Shown piece after piece: positions 15,828 through 24,995 of a DNA stretch of 64,000 nt. The stretch is from Dendronalium phyllosphericum CENA369 (GTDB lineage Bacteria > Cyanobacteriota > Cyanobacteriia > Cyanobacteriales > Nostocaceae), in NCBI RefSeq assembly GCF_016056275.1, contig NZ_JAECZA010000016.1, forward strand, positions 1 to 64,000. The letters run 5' to 3'. The position numbers were made by a program, and so were the translations under genes. Every line of letters begins with the position of its first letter. The stretch's first letter is position 1. Under the pieces are notes generated by a model that saw only the letters and a program-made list of their open reading frames with translations, was not told the DNA's origin and searched no databases.

Positions 15828-18503
15828 ATGGCTAAACAATTCAACGGTACGATTGCCCTAGATATTCGTGATTCCGTACCCGACTGGGAACCCTACGCCG
15901 AACCGAAAGCCCCCGCAGGTTCGCCGAACATTCTTTACATCGTAATTGACGATACGGGATTTGGTGCTTGGGAGATGTTTGGCGGCAAAATTAAAATGCC
16001 CAATTTAGACCGTATTGCCAAAAAAGGCTTAATTTATACCAACTTCCACACCACCGCCCTCTGTTCTCCCACTCGTTCATCCTTGTTAAACGGACGCAAC
16101 GCCACCAGTAACGGGATGTCCTGTATTGAAGAAGCGACAACGGGTTTCCCCGGTAATAATGGTCGCATTCCCTTTGAAAATGCCATGATTCCTGCTGTAT
16201 TGAGTGAGCGAGGCTGGAGTACCTTCGCCCTTGGCAAATGGCACTTACTCCCCGAAGAAGAGGCAAATATGGCATCTAGCAAGCGCCATTGGCCGCTTGG
16301 TCGTGGTTTTGAACGCTATTATGGCTTTTTAGGCGGAGAGACGGATCAATGGTATCCCGATCTTGTCTATGACAACCATCTGTTTGAACCGCCCTATGAA
16401 CCCAATATGGAGGATACAAAGAACGGCTATCACCTCTCCAAAGACTTGATCGATAAGGCCATTTCCTTTATCCAAGATACAACAGCGATCGCTCCGAATA
16501 AATCTTGGATGATGTACTTCTCTCCAGGAGCAAACCATGCGCCTCATCAAATCTGGCCTCAGAAGATTTTAGATTACGAATACAACACAACATTGGATTA
16601 CTCCGATAATCCCAAGGACGTTTCCTTTGAGATAACTAGCGTCTTTAAAGATGGGTATCAAGCTTATCGCACAGAAGTCCTTGCCAAAATGAAAGAATTA
16701 GGCATCTTTGGGGATGAAGTGACAGAACCCTCAGTGATTAATCCTCATGGTGAGGGCGAACTTGCAAAAGACAACCCTGACCACACTAAGATCCAAGGAG
16801 TTCCTAAAGATAAGAAGTGGCCTCAAACTGATTGGGTAAGACCTTGGGATAGCTTAGAGAAACAAGAAAAAGCTTTATTTGTGCGTATGGCAGAGATTTA
16901 TGCCGCTTTTTCCACCTACACTGACGAACAAATCGGTCGTCTGTTAGACTTTCTTGAAGAAACTGGTCAAATGGATAACACTATCATTATTGCAGTAGCA
17001 GATAATGGTGCAAGTGCGGAAGGGGGTCCTAATGGTTCAGTTAATGAAAACCTGTTCTTTAACGACATTCCTGATAATTTTGACAAAAACTTTGCATTTC
17101 TCCAAGATTTAGGAACACTCAAGACCTATAATCACTATCCTAGCGGTTGGGCTTGGGGATTTGATACTCCTTTCAAATACTGGAAACGTTGGTCAGGTTA
17201 TGAAGGTGGTGCTGCTACTCCCTTTATGATGTGTGGGCCTGGTATTAAGGAGTCACGAGTGGCAGATACTGGTATTCGCAAACAGTATATTCACGCAGTT
17301 GACGTAGTGCCGACCCTTTACGAAATGTGTGGCATAGAACCGCCAGAAGTGGTCAAAGGCTATACCCAAAGTCCCATTGAGGGTATTAGCTTTGCCTATA
17401 CCTTCGATCCGAAATATGCTCAACCTGAGTATCAATTTGCCTATAAACTGTCTGACGAGCAAAAACCCAAAGACAAACATGGAAAACCCAAAAAAGTGCG
17501 AGAAACTCAGTTCTACTCCATGTTAGGCACACGGGGAGTCTGGTATAAAGGCTGGCACGCTTGTACTGTCCATGCTCCTGCACCTTCTGATTGGAGCAAT
17601 TTTGATCGGGATATCTGGGAATTGTACTGTATGGATGGCGATGAGAAATTAGGATTAGCTGCCGATCCAACTCAATCTCGCAACTTAGCTAAAGACTACC
17701 CCGACAAGCTCGAACAGATGAAGAATCGGTGGTTCGTGCAAGCAGGTATATACAATGGTACTCCCCTAGACGATCGCTGTGCGGCTGATATATTGGGTGG
17801 AGAACGTCCTCATTTAGCTGATCCTCCTGATTTTAGTGGAGAAGGCATTTGGAATCAGGGCGAATTTGGATACATCTACTATCCTGGTGGCTCAGAAATT
17901 CCTGAAGCTGTTGCTCCGAATATCCGTGGTCGTTCTTACGCGATCGAAGCGATCGTTGATTTCTCCAAAGCTGAGGGAGACTTACAAGGTGTTCTGGTCG
18001 CACATGGAGGACGTTTTGGTGGACATAGTTTCTATATCCATGACTATATCCATGAGGGGAGGAAACTCTGTTATGTCTATAACTGGCTAGGACAGCAGCA
18101 ACAGAAGATTACTTGTTCACTCCCCAATCTTACTGGCAACGAAGAGAAACTCAAAGTTGCATTTGAGAAGAAGCCAGATCAACCAGATAGCAAGTTTGGT
18201 GGTAGCACTATAGGAGAAGTAAAACTCTATATCAATGGTATTGAGCAAACAAGTGCCACTATTGAGGAAGCTTTCCCAGAATATCCTGATACATTCCTGA
18301 CTCAACCTGGTAAGTTTGCCCTATGTGGTGAAGGCTTCAATATTGGTCGAGATCCAGGCCAACCCGTGTCAACAGACTACGAACACGAGATTCCTTACGA
18401 GTTTGAAGGCGCAAAGCTGAAAAAAGCGATCGTCACCATTAAGAATGATGCTGGTGCGATCGATTACGAAAAAGAACTCAGAGGAATGTTGATGCGCGAC
18501 TAA
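15828..18503 (+). CDS. Arylsulfatase (formylglycine-dependent sulfatase)
   Basis: The enzyme hydrolyses sulfate esters and needs a cysteine converted to formylglycine. The 891-residue protein has the N-terminal alkaline-phosphatase-like fold (about 33-520): NILYIVIDDTGFG holds metal ligands D41 and D42, and C79-S-P-T-R83 is the CxPxR modification site. The metal-site block TIIIAVADNGASAEGG and ALGKWHLLP are also present. A C-terminal region (about 700-885) looks like a beta-sandwich of LamG/ConA type. No signal peptide is seen, so it is probably cytosolic, as in Pseudomonas-type arylsulfatases. The formylglycine-generating enzyme lies 278 bases downstream. A role in sulfur scavenging is likely; the substrate is unknown. 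Confidence 0.93.
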   Translation: MAKQFNGTIALDIRDSVPDWEPYAEPKAPAGSPNILYIVIDDTGFGAWEMFGGKIKMPNLDRIAKKGLIYTNFHTTALCSPTRSSLLNGRNATSNGMSCIEEATTGFPGNNGRIPFENAMIPAVLSERGWSTFALGKWHLLPEEEANMASSKRHWPLGRGFERYYGFLGGETDQWYPDLVYDNHLFEPPYEPNMEDTKNGYHLSKDLIDKAISFIQDTTAIAPNKSWMMYFSPGANHAPHQIWPQKILDYEYNTTLDYSDNPKDVSFEITSVFKDGYQAYRTEVLAKMKELGIFGDEVTEPSVINPHGEGELAKDNPDHTKIQGVPKDKKWPQTDWVRPWDSLEKQEKALFVRMAEIYAAFSTYTDEQIGRLLDFLEETGQMDNTIIIAVADNGASAEGGPNGSVNENLFFNDIPDNFDKNFAFLQDLGTLKTYNHYPSGWAWGFDTPFKYWKRWSGYEGGAATPFMMCGPGIKESRVADTGIRKQYIHAVDVVPTLYEMCGIEPPEVVKGYTQSPIEGISFAYTFDPKYAQPEYQFAYKLSDEQKPKDKHGKPKKVRETQFYSMLGTRGVWYKGWHACTVHAPAPSDWSNFDRDIWELYCMDGDEKLGLAADPTQSRNLAKDYPDKLEQMKNRWFVQAGIYNGTPLDDRCAADILGGERPHLADPPDFSGEGIWNQGEFGYIYYPGGSEIPEAVAPNIRGRSYAIEAIVDFSKAEGDLQGVLVAHGGRFGGHSFYIHDYIHEGRKLCYVYNWLGQQQQKITCSLPNLTGNEEKLKVAFEKKPDQPDSKFGGSTIGEVKLYINGIEQTSATIEEAFPEYPDTFLTQPGKFALCGEGFNIGRDPGQPVSTDYEHEIPYEFEGAKLKKAIVTIKNDAGAIDYEKELRGMLMRD

Positions 18504-18557
18504 TCTCTAGAGTGTTGCTTGACAATCTAAGTAGTCTGACAGAATTAATTACACAAC

Positions 18558-18630
18558 GTCATTGCGAATGGAGCGAAGCGAAATGAAGCAATCGCAAGGG
18601 TTGGGATTGCTTCGCTTCGCTCGCAATGAC
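18558..18630. repeat. REP-like palindrome
   Basis: The ends gtcattgcga and tcgcaatgac frame an inner pair, gcgaagcgaaatgaagcaat and attgcttcgcttcgc, giving a long imperfect hairpin. Palindromes with GTCATTGCGA ends are widespread dispersed repeats in bacteria. It lies between the sulfatase and its maturase gene and could act as a processing or attenuation signal in a shared transcript. Confidence 0.75.
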
Positions 18631-18781
18631 TGTAAATATTTTTGTCGAACTACTTGGGGCGAAAGTAGCGAAGCTGCTATCAACCGCCACACAACGGCTA
18701 AAAAAGTTGCTCTAGGTAAGTTTCAGAAAAATTTTTTAACTTTGTACCCAAAAAATGAGATTTTCTCACTGATAACTCACG

Positions 18782-19768
18782 ATGACTGCCTCTTCACAAG
18801 TATCTCAAAACCCCTCATCTGATCCCAGTATCTTTAAACCTCCCCACAAGGATATGGTATGGATTCCAGGGAGAACATTTGAAATGGGATCAAACAGTCG
18901 TAAATATCCCGAAGAAGGCCCCGTCCACACCGTAACAGTGAATGGTTTCTGGATGGATCAATATTTAGTCACCAACAAGCAATTTAGAAAATTCGTCAAA
19001 GAAACGGGATATATTACCTTTGCTGAGAAACCCCCAAAAGCAGAAGATTATCCCAATGCAGATCCCGAAACGCTAGTCCCTGGATCTGCCGTATTCGTGA
19101 AACCCGATCGCCCTGTCGATCCTCGTACTCTATGCTGGTGGCACTATATCCCTGGGGCGAACTGGCGACACCCCGAAGGCCCAGGAAGTTCAATCAAAAA
19201 TCGAGAAAACCATCCTGTTGTACATATTGTTTATAAAGATGCCCTTGCCTATGCAAAATGGGCGGGAAAAGAACTACCAACCGAAGCACAGTGGGAATTT
19301 GCAGCGCGAGGCGGCTCAGAGGGGGCAGAATTTGCTTGGGGCGATGAATTTATACCCGATGGTAAACTCATGGCGAATACATGGCAAGGACAGTTTCCCT
19401 GGCAAAATCTGAAATCTCGTTCGCCAGGGACGGAAGCGATTGGCAACTATCCCCCCAATGGCTATGGACTCTACGACATGATTGGCAATGTGTGGGAGTG
19501 GACAAGCGACTGGTATCGGGAACGACATCCCGAAAATCCTACAAAAGCCTGTTGTACCCCTAGAAATCCGCGAGGCGGAACCGAAGAAGAGAGCTACGAT
19601 CGCAAAATACCACCCTCAATGCAGAAACCGCGTAAAGTCCTCAAAGGAGGGTCTTTTCTCTGTGCCCCTAACTACTGCGCCCGCTATCGTCCTGCTGCCC
19701 GATACCCAGAAGATATCGATACTTCAACTAATCACATCGGTTTCCGGACGATTGTTTGTCCTGATTAG
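18782..19768 (+). CDS. Formylglycine-generating enzyme (sulfatase maturase)
   Basis: FGE oxidises the CxPxR cysteine of sulfatases to formylglycine using O2 and copper. The 328-residue protein has the FGE-sulfatase fold: MVWIPGRTFEMGS at 25-37, LPTEAQWEFAARGG, DMIGNVWEWTSDWY, and GGSFLCAPNYCARYR near the C-terminus. The two cysteines C294 and C299 have the spacing of the copper-binding pair of true FGEs (C336/C341 in human SUMF1). That separates it from look-alikes such as EgtB. Position just after a CSPTRS sulfatase supports this strongly. ATG at 18782 or the in-frame ATG at 18854 could start translation; the former gives the full-length family N-terminus. Confidence 0.93.
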   Translation: MTASSQVSQNPSSDPSIFKPPHKDMVWIPGRTFEMGSNSRKYPEEGPVHTVTVNGFWMDQYLVTNKQFRKFVKETGYITFAEKPPKAEDYPNADPETLVPGSAVFVKPDRPVDPRTLCWWHYIPGANWRHPEGPGSSIKNRENHPVVHIVYKDALAYAKWAGKELPTEAQWEFAARGGSEGAEFAWGDEFIPDGKLMANTWQGQFPWQNLKSRSPGTEAIGNYPPNGYGLYDMIGNVWEWTSDWYRERHPENPTKACCTPRNPRGGTEEESYDRKIPPSMQKPRKVLKGGSFLCAPNYCARYRPAARYPEDIDTSTNHIGFRTIVCPD

Positions 19769-19978
19769 AATTATGCCAACGTTCTAAGAGATGAAGCCGA
19801 CTCGTATTAGGGTATCCGCCGAGATAACAGCAAAATGGCACACGTTGTAAATTTTTGTAAAACTAGCAGTAATTGTGCTTTTACCTCCTGGATGACCAAA
19901 TTGTGAATCATACCCTGACCAAAAATTGTCACTTAAAGGATAATGTGGTTCTTGGCAACTTTTGGCGATCTTGGTTGG

Positions 19979-20030
19979 GACAAGGCAGAAGGCAGAGGGC
20001 AGAGGGCAGAAGTCAGGAGGAAGGAAAGAG
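19979..20030. repeat. Purine-rich low-complexity tract before the Uma2 gene
   Basis: Repeats of gggacaaggcagaaggcagagggcagagg type (shown in part) run to within ten bases of the Uma2 start. The tract ends in aggaggaagg, which also provides the Shine-Dalgarno sequence. The preceding bases 19769-19978 hold no visible gene. Confidence 0.6.
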
Positions 20031-20037
20031 TAGTGCA

Positions 20038-20636
20038 ATGAATACAGTTGTGCTAAATCTAGAGTCAATTATTCGCCTTACCGACGAGCAGTTTTATCAA
20101 CTCTGCATAGCGAATAAAGATTTAAGTTTAGAACTCAATGCTCAAGGAGAACTCATTATTGTGCCACCCGTGGGAGGAGAAAGCGGAAATCAGGAAGCGG
20201 AGTTAATTACTGACTTAGAAATCTGGAACCGTCAAACGAAATTGGGAAAAGTTTTTAGTTCCTCTACTATATTTAGGCTACCAAATGGAGCAAAGCGATG
20301 TCTTCGACAAGCCGCTTCGCGTCTACGCCCGATGTTGCTTGGGTAAAATTAGAGCGTTGGGAAGCACTCACCCCAGACGAACGTAAGAAATTTCCACTAT
20401 TAATGCCTGACTTTATAATTGAACTTCGTTCGCAAACTGACAGTCTTAAAACTCTGCAATCTAAGATGCGGGAGTATGTAGAAAATGGTTTGCGCTTGGG
20501 CTGGCTGATTAATCCTCAAGATGGACAAGTGGAAATTTATCGTTCGGAACAGCCGATAGAAGTAGTTAAAATGCCAACTATACTTTCTGGGGAAGAAGTT
20601 TTACCTGGGTTAAAATTACAAGTAGAAATGAATTAA
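20038..20636 (+). pseudogene. Uma2-family (DUF820) endonuclease-like gene, broken by a small repeat insertion
   Basis: Uma2/DUF820 proteins have a PD-(D/E)XK-like restriction endonuclease fold and are very common in cyanobacteria. The first frame reads MNTVVLNLESIIRLTDEQFY and continues through LIIVPPVGGESGNQEAELI and STIFRLPNGAK. The second frame, offset by two bases, carries PDVAWVKLERW, FIIELRSQTDSL and LGWLINPQDGQVEIYR to a stop at 20636. In intact relatives NGAxRSPDxAW is continuous; here about 26 extra bases (near 20298-20323) separate the halves. The first frame stops at 20344-20346. The active-site half is in the second frame, so the product is probably dead unless frameshifting occurs. 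Confidence 0.85.
20298..20323. repeat. Small dispersed repeat inserted in the Uma2 gene
   Basis: Comparing the two reading frames shows about 26 extra bases between the lysine codon at 20293 and the PDVAW codons at 20328. The segment contains gacaagccgcttcgcgtcta, which I recognise as typical of small dispersed repeats in Nostoc-type genomes. Exact ends cannot be fixed without an intact homologue. Confidence 0.65.
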
Positions 20637-20705
20637 ACCAGAGGGTGAGATAAGTTAATTCTTTTTCCCAGATATCATAAATAGACAACTTAAATAAGCC
20701 TCAAA

Positions 20706-21512
20706 TTATTGGTAATTTTCTAACCAAGTGACTAAATCTTGTGTCACAGAAAAATCTAACAAAGCCTCTCCTAGTGCTTCTAATTGCTCGCTCGATAGTT
20801 GCTGAATTTGCGTCTGCAACTTCGGTTCTATATTTCCCAGCTTCCGAGTGAGTAGACGCAGAACTAGTTTTAACTCTCCTTCTTGCAGAATTTCTTGATA
20901 AAGTGGCGATTCTCGCATCAGATCCTCCTGTAAAAATTGCCGAATCAGATTTTTATCAAACTTTAACCTAGCTAAAATTTCAGTACAGGCAGAGATATTT
21001 TGTTGTTGCTCTGGCTCTTCAATCCTACCAATCCTATCAGCTACTTGCTTTAGTAGAACTTCAGGTGTATCTGTTCTAGCTAGTACTGCTAGGGGTAGCA
21101 ACGCTGGATTTTCTAGCAGTGGAGTAAGTTCTTGCTCCCACAAGCGTACTACTCGATAGGGATGAATAGTCCCGCCTACAGCCAATCGCTCGACGTAAAC
21201 TATGGGTGATTTTGTCTCCTTCAGAAAAATCACAACTTGCTCAATTGGACACTCGTATTTTCGGTACAGTCTCACCCAGTAATCCAGCATTCGTAAGGGT
21301 AAGGGTGGGCTAGAGGTAGGTACAGTTTGAAACTCTAGATGGAGAATTTGACCGCTGTTGGGTAATAAATAGAGAGCATCAGAACGAATTGGTTCAAGGC
21401 TTAGTTCTGTGGGTAAAGGCTGAATCTCAATAACTTCAGCATTCAGCAACCAACTAGCAAAAGGTATAGGATAAGCTTGAGCCAAGTAGCGGCAAATGTT
21501 GTCGTAAGCCAA
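20706..21512 (-). CDS. Rpn/YhgA-type nuclease-like protein with DUF4351 C-terminus
   Basis: The 268-residue protein starts with a PD-(D/E)XK-like region: RSDALYLL near residue 44 and ILHLEFQTVP near 56 supply an acidic residue and the ExQ element. Relatives include recombination-promoting nucleases (Rpn) and many cyanobacterial proteins annotated as putative transposases. The last ~60 residues (LRLLTRKLGNIEPKLQTQIQ, then LEALGEALLDF) match the DUF4351 helical domain. No transposon ends were seen, so it is probably not mobile by itself. It is convergent with the broken Uma2 gene. DNA cleavage is inferred from the fold. Confidence 0.82.
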   Translation of the reverse strand: MAYDNICRYLAQAYPIPFASWLLNAEVIEIQPLPTELSLEPIRSDALYLLPNSGQILHLEFQTVPTSSPPLPLRMLDYWVRLYRKYECPIEQVVIFLKETKSPIVYVERLAVGGTIHPYRVVRLWEQELTPLLENPALLPLAVLARTDTPEVLLKQVADRIGRIEEPEQQQNISACTEILARLKFDKNLIRQFLQEDLMRESPLYQEILQEGELKLVLRLLTRKLGNIEPKLQTQIQQLSSEQLEALGEALLDFSVTQDLVTWLENYQ

Positions 21513-21734
21513 GGGTATGATTCTTGAGTGCGAAGTTAGTATCTCACAAATGCAGGTATATCGCCCTTAATAGCTATAACATGATTTCTTGTAGCCGCTA
21601 TGTCTGGTCAATAACTCGCAATTCCTCAAATCTGAGTAGAACTTATTACCTGGTCTATATCTTAAGGTTGTATCTTGTTTGGCAAAAATTTCCTAGCCTA
21701 ATCATAGGTTCACTTAAGCATAGGGAAAATTTCT

Positions 21735-22310
21735 ATGACAAGCAACGTTTCTAATGAATCTAAAGACATTAGTAAAAATATAAATGGATCGCTAGTGATT
21801 GGCGTTCTACTGATTATTTTCGGAATTATAGCGATCGCACTACCTACTGTTTCCACAATTTTCGCTGAAACTTGGTTTGCTTTAATTCTCATCTCTTCGG
21901 GATTTGCCAAGCTGGTTTACGCTACTCAAAATCGCGATCGCGGAGGCTTCGTTTGGCAGCTGTTATTAAGCGCACTATACATTGCAACGGGTGCGATGCT
22001 GTTTGTTTACCCCCGAACTGGTATCTTAACCCTCACTCTCTTATTAGGTAGCTTTTTGCTAACTGAAGGTACATTCGAGCTAATTCTGGCCTTCCGGTTA
22101 CGTCCGCAACAAAACTGGACTTGGGTGTTGGGTAATGGCGTGATTACTCTGATATTAGGTGCAATGATTTGGTTCCAATGGCCCTTTAACGCACCCTGGA
22201 TTCTGGGCACACTTGTAGGTGTTAGCGTTCTGTTTACAGGCGTTTCCCGTACAATGCTGTCGCTAAATGCGCGTTCTTTGTTGAATCAATCTGATGCTAC
22301 TAGCGCTTAA
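21735..22310 (+). CDS. HdeD/DUF308 family membrane protein
   Basis: The 191-residue protein has about six hydrophobic spans from residue 20 on, for example SLVIGVLLIIFGIIAIALP, ETWFALILISSGFAKLV and IATGAMLFVYPRTGILTLTL. Short polar loops and an internal two-fold repeat match the DUF308 pattern of HdeD-like proteins, which are linked to acid or general stress in enterobacteria; the biochemical role is unknown. The N-terminus is polar (SNVSNESKDISKN). The ATG at 21735 lies after a long AT-rich leader. A perfect-stem hairpin at 22381-22410 follows the gene. Confidence 0.82.
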   Translation: MTSNVSNESKDISKNINGSLVIGVLLIIFGIIAIALPTVSTIFAETWFALILISSGFAKLVYATQNRDRGGFVWQLLLSALYIATGAMLFVYPRTGILTLTLLLGSFLLTEGTFELILAFRLRPQQNWTWVLGNGVITLILGAMIWFQWPFNAPWILGTLVGVSVLFTGVSRTMLSLNARSLLNQSDATSA

Positions 22311-22380
22311 AGTAATTGAGTCTGGTGTAGAGCGAGGGTTACTTTAAAACTTACTCTACCACCAAAAATTCAGTTGAAGA

Positions 22381-22410
22381 AAAATTCCGAATTACAGTTT
22401 TCGGAATTTT
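22381..22410. terminator. Bidirectional terminator between convergent genes
   Basis: The arms aaaattccga (22381-22390) and tcggaatttt (22401-22410) pair perfectly. A T-rich run (tcttttgctttt) follows on the plus strand and ttcttcaac on the minus strand. It separates the DUF308 gene from the convergent lyase gene. Confidence 0.75.
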
Positions 22411-22430
22411 TCTTTTGCTTTTGTTCTGTC

Positions 22431-22979
22431 CTAATCAATTCTCTGTTCTAAATACTGACCAATCATCAACTGTTCGCCAGCACGGGAGATGATAGTTTGT
22501 CTGGTACGGTATTTGCGACCAACTAACTTTAACTCTTCCTCAAATACTGAACCGTTGTACTCAGTTCGCAAACATAGAGTTTGGGAGTTGGGGAAATAAT
22601 AGTTGGCGGTGACTGGTTTGGATGTAGCAAAACCGCGATCGCGATACAAAGTATTTCCCAATGCACCAAATAAAGTCGAACCTTGCGACTCTTTTCTTCC
22701 CTTGACTATATCCGAGCTTTCCCAGGTGACTTTTGCACCACAGGTTAGACTCACTGAAGGAGCTAAATCGTGCATCTGAGCTAGCTTGTGCAATTCATTG
22801 CATCCCGATTTTAAATAACAAATCGTGACTATAGTCACTAGTTCCTTAGTTTCTCCTTCTGGCAAAGTATAGTAACGCCTTTGCGATCGCCACTTACCTG
22901 CTGATTCCTGAAAAAATTCTGCAATCTGGGATTCTTCAGTAGTTTGTGCAAATTTGAGCGGTGATGTCACTGGTTGCAT
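22431..22979 (-). CDS. Phycobiliprotein lyase of the CpcS/CpeS family
   Basis: CpcS/CpeS-type lyases attach phycocyanobilin or related bilins to cysteine 84-type sites of phycobiliproteins during phycobilisome assembly. The 182-residue protein has the family start FFQESAGKWRSQRRYYTL (about 22-39). Its middle holds FGALGNTLYRDRGFATSKP, followed by the strand ANYYFPNSQTLCLRTEYNG. Both fit the lipocalin-like ten-strand barrel of this family. I cannot assign it to a subtype such as CpcS-III, CpcU or CpeS, nor say which subunit it serves. The gene is monocistronic and divergent from the efflux adaptor. Confidence 0.82.
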   Translation of the reverse strand: MQPVTSPLKFAQTTEESQIAEFFQESAGKWRSQRRYYTLPEGETKELVTIVTICYLKSGCNELHKLAQMHDLAPSVSLTCGAKVTWESSDIVKGRKESQGSTLFGALGNTLYRDRGFATSKPVTANYYFPNSQTLCLRTEYNGSVFEEELKLVGRKYRTRQTIISRAGEQLMIGQYLEQRID

Positions 22980-23467
22980 TCCTCACACAATGTCTGTCTG
23001 GTAGTTGGCGTTGAGACTCATTACATTATTTATGTCTCAAATAGTAAATTTATTTACTTTTTTTAATCTAAACTAGAAAGTGAAATCATTACTGCCAGTT
23101 TGGCTACAACGGTAAAAATTAAACTTGTGATTTGCTACTTTTTGGAAATCGCAAATTTCTCCTAAAAAAGTCGATTTTACGCAAGTTTCAGTTTATATGT
23201 TGCTTGCAGTAGAGCCGAGAAAAACTAAAAATACCTACACTAAGTTGAAAAGGGATACGAGTGCTATAAACTTCTCTGTGTTTACGTAAGCAGTAAGTAT
23301 AGGGAGTTTTTACGATTTTTATTTAGTTAAACAATACTTTTTATACTAATAAACCCTTTCAAGAGCTGACTGATGCTGTCTTCTACCTGCGATCGCTCAA
23401 ATCTATATAAAAACACTTGGAAGTAAACGGCTGTTTTAGCCAAAAGCGCCCTGTTAGGAGCAAAAAA
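22980..23467. promoter_or_regulatory. Divergent promoter region between lyase and efflux genes
   Basis: This 488-base AT-rich region lies between two divergent genes and must hold both promoters. I see no clear operator palindrome and no RNA gene. The sequence ttaggag (23454-23460) is a good Shine-Dalgarno sequence seven bases before the ATG at 23468. It decides against the upstream TTG at 23417. Confidence 0.5.
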
Positions 23468-24946
23468 ATGATTTTGGACAGAAATAAGCCGCACAAATTG
23501 GTGAAAATGCAAAATTTACCAGATATAGAGCAGCTAATGCATTCTCAGTTAAATGATACAGGTGACACAGAGAATGTAAAAAAGTTGTCCCGCCTCTGGG
23601 GATGGCGATCTAGTTTAACGATCGCTTGTTTTTTGGGTTTTGGATTGATTACAGCAAGTTGTGGATCGCTGCCCAAAGACTCAGCCGACGCACAATCTCA
23701 GAGTCCGAAAGGTGAGCGGGGGGGCGGTGCAACGCCTGTGGATGTAGCGATCGCCCGAACAGGTATAGTACAAAAACAACAGGAATATACAGGTACTACA
23801 GCACCATTGCGGATTGTGTCGCTGCGATCGCAAGTAGAAGCTAGATTATTAGCTTTGAATTTAGATGTGGGCGATCGAGTCCAGCGAGGACAAAATATTG
23901 GGCAGTTAGATGATGCCATTTTGTTAACAGAATTAAAGCAAGCAGAAGCAGAATTAGCAGCCCTCAATTCAGAAGTAGCAAGGGCTAAAACTCAAGTAGG
24001 CAATGCCCGTGCAGCAGTAGAACAAAGACGCTTAGAAGTCATCCAAGCTCAAGCAGACTCACAACGGCAACAGAAACTATTTCAATCAGGAGCGATCGCC
24101 GAACAAACCGCTCAACAAGCACGTACTGAAGCGCAAACAGCCGCTCAAGCACTACGGGCAGCTCAAGAACAAGTCCGTACAGAAGAGCAAGCTGTCGCCG
24201 CCGCTCAAGGTAGAGTAGTTGCCCAGCAGGCATTAGTTGCTCAAACCAAAGAGCGCAGATCCTATGCTCGGCTCACATCTCCAATCGCCGGCGTAGTTAC
24301 CGAAAAGGTGACAGAACCAGGTAATCTTTTGCAAGCTGGTGGCGAAGTCTTGAAGATTGGTGACTTTAACCGCATCAAAGTTGTCGTTCAAGTTTCCGAA
24401 TTAGAACTAGCAAAAATTCAAGTTGGGCAATCCGTACAAGTTCGCTTAGATGCCTTTGCCAATCAAACATTAGTTGGCAGAGTTACCCGCATTTCCCCAG
24501 CAGCCGATTCTACAGCTCGCTTGATACCTATGGAGGTTGTGATTCCTAACAGTAACGGTAAGATTGGTAGCGGACTGCTGGCGCGAGTCACTTTTGCAAA
24601 CCAGACACCACAGCGAGTAGTAGTGTCGCAAACAGCTATTCAAAAAGAACCAAATACTAAACAATCTTCCTCATCTGCGGCAGTCAAGGAATCAGAGCCG
24701 CGTAATGGAACGCTATTTGTAGTTACTGAAGCAGAAGGTAATACTAAGGTAGCGGCGCGTGCTGTTACCCTAGGGAAAACAGTTGATGGCAAAGTGGAAA
24801 TTTTATCTGGCTTGCAATCGGGAGAGCGTTATGTAGCTCGTAGTGGTAAGCCTTTAAAAGAGGGTGACGCTGTCAAGTTATCAATTTTGTCAGAAACAGC
24901 AGAGTCAGTCCCCCAGGAGAATCAAAAATTAAAAATGAACAATTAA
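23468..24946 (+). CDS. RND efflux membrane fusion (adaptor) protein, HlyD family
   Basis: The adaptor links an inner-membrane RND pump to an outer-membrane channel. The ATG at 23468 has an aggag seven bases upstream, giving 492 residues. A long polar N-terminus of about 45 residues precedes a hydrophobic segment ending in the lipobox ITASC (about residue 60), so it may be a lipoprotein or a single-span anchor. Then come the lipoyl half-motif VGDRVQRGQNIGQLDD, an Ala/Gln-rich coiled-coil hairpin (about 150-265), and the second half-motif PIAGVVTEKVTEPGNLLQAG with beta-barrel and C-terminal domains. The RND pump follows after 49 bases, clearly an operon. The export substrate is unknown. Confidence 0.9.
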   Translation: MILDRNKPHKLVKMQNLPDIEQLMHSQLNDTGDTENVKKLSRLWGWRSSLTIACFLGFGLITASCGSLPKDSADAQSQSPKGERGGGATPVDVAIARTGIVQKQQEYTGTTAPLRIVSLRSQVEARLLALNLDVGDRVQRGQNIGQLDDAILLTELKQAEAELAALNSEVARAKTQVGNARAAVEQRRLEVIQAQADSQRQQKLFQSGAIAEQTAQQARTEAQTAAQALRAAQEQVRTEEQAVAAAQGRVVAQQALVAQTKERRSYARLTSPIAGVVTEKVTEPGNLLQAGGEVLKIGDFNRIKVVVQVSELELAKIQVGQSVQVRLDAFANQTLVGRVTRISPAADSTARLIPMEVVIPNSNGKIGSGLLARVTFANQTPQRVVVSQTAIQKEPNTKQSSSSAAVKESEPRNGTLFVVTEAEGNTKVAARAVTLGKTVDGKVEILSGLQSGERYVARSGKPLKEGDAVKLSILSETAESVPQENQKLKMNN

Positions 24947-24995
24947 AAATTAGGTTTTGACATTTTTAATTTTTAGTTGGAGTCAAGCGACACTC

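Noticed and set aside
18562-18822. 86-codon frame between sulfatase and maturase
   Set aside because: Its start lies in the REP-like palindrome and it overlaps the maturase start.
20706-21512. Transposase with mobile element
   Set aside because: The protein is often labelled putative transposase, but it matches the Rpn/DUF4351 type, and no terminal repeats flank it.
23417-23467. Upstream TTG start of the efflux adaptor
   Set aside because: The ATG at 23468 has aggag at good spacing, while the TTG has none.
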